Positions 62,217 to 64,000 of a stretch of 64,000 nucleotides of DNA are shown in pieces. Each line of letters starts with the position of its first letter. The stretch's first letter is position 1. A program made the position numbers and the translations under genes. Origin of the DNA: Herpetosiphon gulosus (lineage in GTDB: Bacteria; Chloroflexota; Chloroflexia; Chloroflexales; Herpetosiphonaceae); contig NZ_BAABRU010000016.1 in NCBI RefSeq assembly GCF_039545135.1, positions 62,001 through 126,000 on the forward strand. Reading direction: 5' to 3'. The notes beneath the pieces were generated by a model, which saw nothing but the letters and a program-made list of their open reading frames with translations, was not told the DNA's origin and made no database searches.

Positions 62217-63769
62217 GAGTTTGGTTGGGTTTGTTGATGGTTTTTGTGCCGTTGTTGCTGCCTCAAAGCACAGCGGCACGGATTATTTTAGCCGAAGATC
62301 GAGCCTTTGATCAGCTATGGCAAAGCACCGATGGTCAGCGTCGCAACGAGCAATCGTGGCTGTGGGGGCCGCAGCGTTTGTGGCAAACCCAAGAGCGCTA
62401 TGCCGAAAGTCCGCGTGAGTTGCGTTGGGTGCGCTACTATGCCAAAGCTCGCATGGAAATTAGTGATCCTAAGCTTTCAGCCAAATCGCCGTGGTATATC
62501 ACCAATGGTTTGTTGGTGGTTGAGTTGGTAACCGGGCGCTTGCAAATTGGCAACGAGGCTTGGCGTAAGCAATGTGCAGATGGTATTTGTGGCTCGGAGC
62601 AAGCAGTTGCTGGGGATGCAGTGACGGCCAATCGTGCGCCACGTTACCGTGATTGGGCTGAATTTTTGACTTTGAATGGCTCGACCGGAGCCGATTTGCG
62701 TGGTCAGCCCGTAACCAATTGGCTAACTCACGAAGCCGAAGGCGGGCAAGTTTGGTCTGATTCTCGTTTGGCTGAGCGCTACCCCGAAACCAGTGGCAGC
62801 CATCGCGACGAAATAACTGGCCAAACTGTGCCAGCCATGATGTGGAATTATGTGCAGACCCAAGCCCGTGACGCATTATATGTGTTTGGACGGCCAATTA
62901 GCCCAGCCTTTTGGACCCAAGCATTGGTTGATGGAGTTGAGCGTGAAGTGCTGGTGCAACTGTTTGAGCGCCGCACATTAACCTACACCCCGAGCAATCC
63001 GCTTGGTTGGCAAGTTGAGATGGGCAATGTCGGCCAACATGGCTTGGAATGGCGCTATGGCTTGCGGCCATGGGACTATCAACCATTGCATGTGACCATG
63101 TTGACCTACCACTACATTTCGGCAAATCCCAATCCGGCTGATCGGTTACGCGAAAGCTTATCGGTAGCGCCAGCCGAATTTAAACGCCAGCTCGAATATT
63201 TACAAACCCATAATTTTCATGTGGTAAGTTTGGATCAGGTGTTGGCGGCGCAACGCGGCGAGCAGAGTTTGCCCGAACATCCAGTTGTCATAACGCTTGA
63301 TGATGGCTATCGCGATTTGTACGAGCAGGCTTTTCCGATTGCTCAAAGCCTGAATCTGCCGATCACTGCTTATATTCCTTCGGCCTTGGTTGGCGAGCCA
63401 GCTTATGTCAGTTGGCAGCAATTGCAAGAGCTAAGTCAATCGCCGTTGGTCACAATTGGCTCACATACGCGGGTGCACGCCGATTTAGGTATGCTTGATC
63501 GTGAGTCGCAGTGGATTGAAATTGCTCATAGTAAGCGTGAGTTAGAAGCACATTTGGGGATTGCGATTGAGCATTTTTGCTACCCCTATGGTCGCTACAA
63601 TGCCCTGACCATGGAGCTAGTGCGCGAGGCGGGCTATCGCAGCGCTACGACCACCCGCCAAACCACCGATACTGCCAACGATGATCCCTTGATTTGGAAT
63701 CGGATCACGATTTCTGGCCAAGATTCATTTGAGGATTTTGTGGCCAAACTCGAAGGTAGCCAAGATTAA
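62189..63769 (+). CDS. Exported polysaccharide deacetylase (NodB-homology)
   Basis: This 526-residue protein has a signal peptide (LGLLMVFVPLLLPQSTAA), a ~280-residue N-terminal extension with two cysteines (QCADGICG) and tryptophan-rich stretches, and a C-terminal NodB domain. Metal and catalytic motifs are VVITLDDGYRDLY (catalytic aspartates), GSHTRVHADLG (His-x3-His) and HFCYPYGRYN. It probably removes acetyl or other groups from cell-wall or matrix polysaccharide outside the cell. The ATG at 62189 follows GAGAGG and overlaps the esterase gene, so the two are probably translated together. Confidence 0.9.
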   Translation: MGFRLAKTLRVWLGLLMVFVPLLLPQSTAARIILAEDRAFDQLWQSTDGQRRNEQSWLWGPQRLWQTQERYAESPRELRWVRYYAKARMEISDPKLSAKSPWYITNGLLVVELVTGRLQIGNEAWRKQCADGICGSEQAVAGDAVTANRAPRYRDWAEFLTLNGSTGADLRGQPVTNWLTHEAEGGQVWSDSRLAERYPETSGSHRDEITGQTVPAMMWNYVQTQARDALYVFGRPISPAFWTQALVDGVEREVLVQLFERRTLTYTPSNPLGWQVEMGNVGQHGLEWRYGLRPWDYQPLHVTMLTYHYISANPNPADRLRESLSVAPAEFKRQLEYLQTHNFHVVSLDQVLAAQRGEQSLPEHPVVITLDDGYRDLYEQAFPIAQSLNLPITAYIPSALVGEPAYVSWQQLQELSQSPLVTIGSHTRVHADLGMLDRESQWIEIAHSKRELEAHLGIAIEHFCYPYGRYNALTMELVREAGYRSATTTRQTTDTANDDPLIWNRITISGQDSFEDFVAKLEGSQD

Positions 63770-64000
63770 TTGGCATTGGCTTGGCGCAGCCATTGGCGTG
63801 CGGCCTGCTCATCGCTGAAGACTTGCACCGCTTGGCTATTACCGGTTAAGCCAATAATCAAATTGGCAATCACCCGACTTAAGGTTGAATCGACTAACAG
63901 CGCTACAATTGTGGCGCTGTTGCGGGTGGCTGGCTGCATATAAAAACGGCGAACCTCACGTGAGATTGGCAAGGCCTCGCGTAGATCAAGCAAGCGTGGC
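63766..64000 (-). CDS. C-terminal part of an unrecognised protein (cut by right edge)
   Basis: The reverse-strand frame is open to the window edge and ends with VALLVDSTLSRVIANLIIGLTGNSQAVQVFSDEQAARQWLRQ. The pattern, strands followed by a helix containing FSDEQAARQWL, resembles the small STAS-like proteins of unknown role found in bacterial genomes. The N-terminus is not visible. Its stop codon overlaps that of the deacetylase gene by four bases, tail to tail. Confidence 0.6.
   Translation of the reverse strand, partial: PRLLDLREALPISREVRRFYMQPATRNSATIVALLVDSTLSRVIANLIIGLTGNSQAVQVFSDEQAARQWLRQANAN

Noticed and set aside
1..64000. CRISPR arrays, tRNA or rRNA genes, insertion sequences
   Set aside because: No regularly spaced direct repeats, cloverleaf-like segments, rRNA-like stretches or transposase frames were recognised by eye. 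A scan with dedicated tools could still find a short RNA gene.

Overview
The window looks like a piece of chromosome from a filamentous Chloroflexota bacterium, most probably Herpetosiphon or a close relative. Three things point there: very large secreted proteins built from LamG, NHL, BNR and calcium-type repeats; protein C-termini of the form xYLPxxxK/R; and the particular mix of housekeeping genes (short-type cytochrome bd, FMN-riboswitch-controlled flavin transporter, ACAD10/11-like pair). This assignment is inference from style and content. No rRNA or tRNA gene was seen.

Layout. 1-8 kb is metabolic: mtnA (methionine salvage, cut by the left edge) behind a SAM-I riboswitch, an FAD amine/amino-acid oxidase, a GNAT, a CoA-disulfide reductase-rhodanese fusion, a polyprenyl diphosphate synthase, fabZ, an orphan OmpR-type regulator and a GIY-YIG protein. 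8.2-35.7 kb is an accessory block of exported giants: a DUF1906/BNR protein with a triplicated four-cysteine module, an M23-like protein, two related small secreted proteins that share a nearly identical DNA block, an NHL-repeat protein fused to a clostripain-type (C11) protease, and a 3877-residue LamG/calcium-repeat protein. Between the last two lies a translationally coupled pair: a sigma-factor-like protein with a zinc finger, and a TPR-CHAT (caspase-like) protein.

35.9-47.7 kb returns to cell maintenance: cydAB, a phosphotransferase/acyl-CoA dehydrogenase pair, a beta-propeller lipoprotein, a tight operon of Maf, NarL-type regulator and diacylglycerol-kinase-like protein behind a tyrosine recombinase, and two unrecognised genes. 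47.8-50.6 kb holds a roadblock protein and an FMN-riboswitch-controlled ABC permease plus lipoprotein that match the RibXY flavin importer. No ATPase gene is nearby.

50.6-64 kb carries a YdeI-like protein, a glycosyltransferase cluster, nrdR, a membrane protein with a degenerate Mrr-like tail, ribH, fabF, rnc, an ECF sigma/anti-sigma-like/secreted-protein operon, a NagD-like HAD phosphatase, a GT2 glycosyltransferase, an esterase lipoprotein, a polysaccharide deacetylase and the end of an unrecognised gene.

The most interesting candidates are the sigma-zinc-finger/TPR-CHAT pair (a possible protease-controlled transcription switch without CRISPR genes), the shared C-terminal YLP motif on all four giant exported proteins, and the new-looking four-cysteine repeat. 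All functional statements come from reading motifs by eye; no database search was run.
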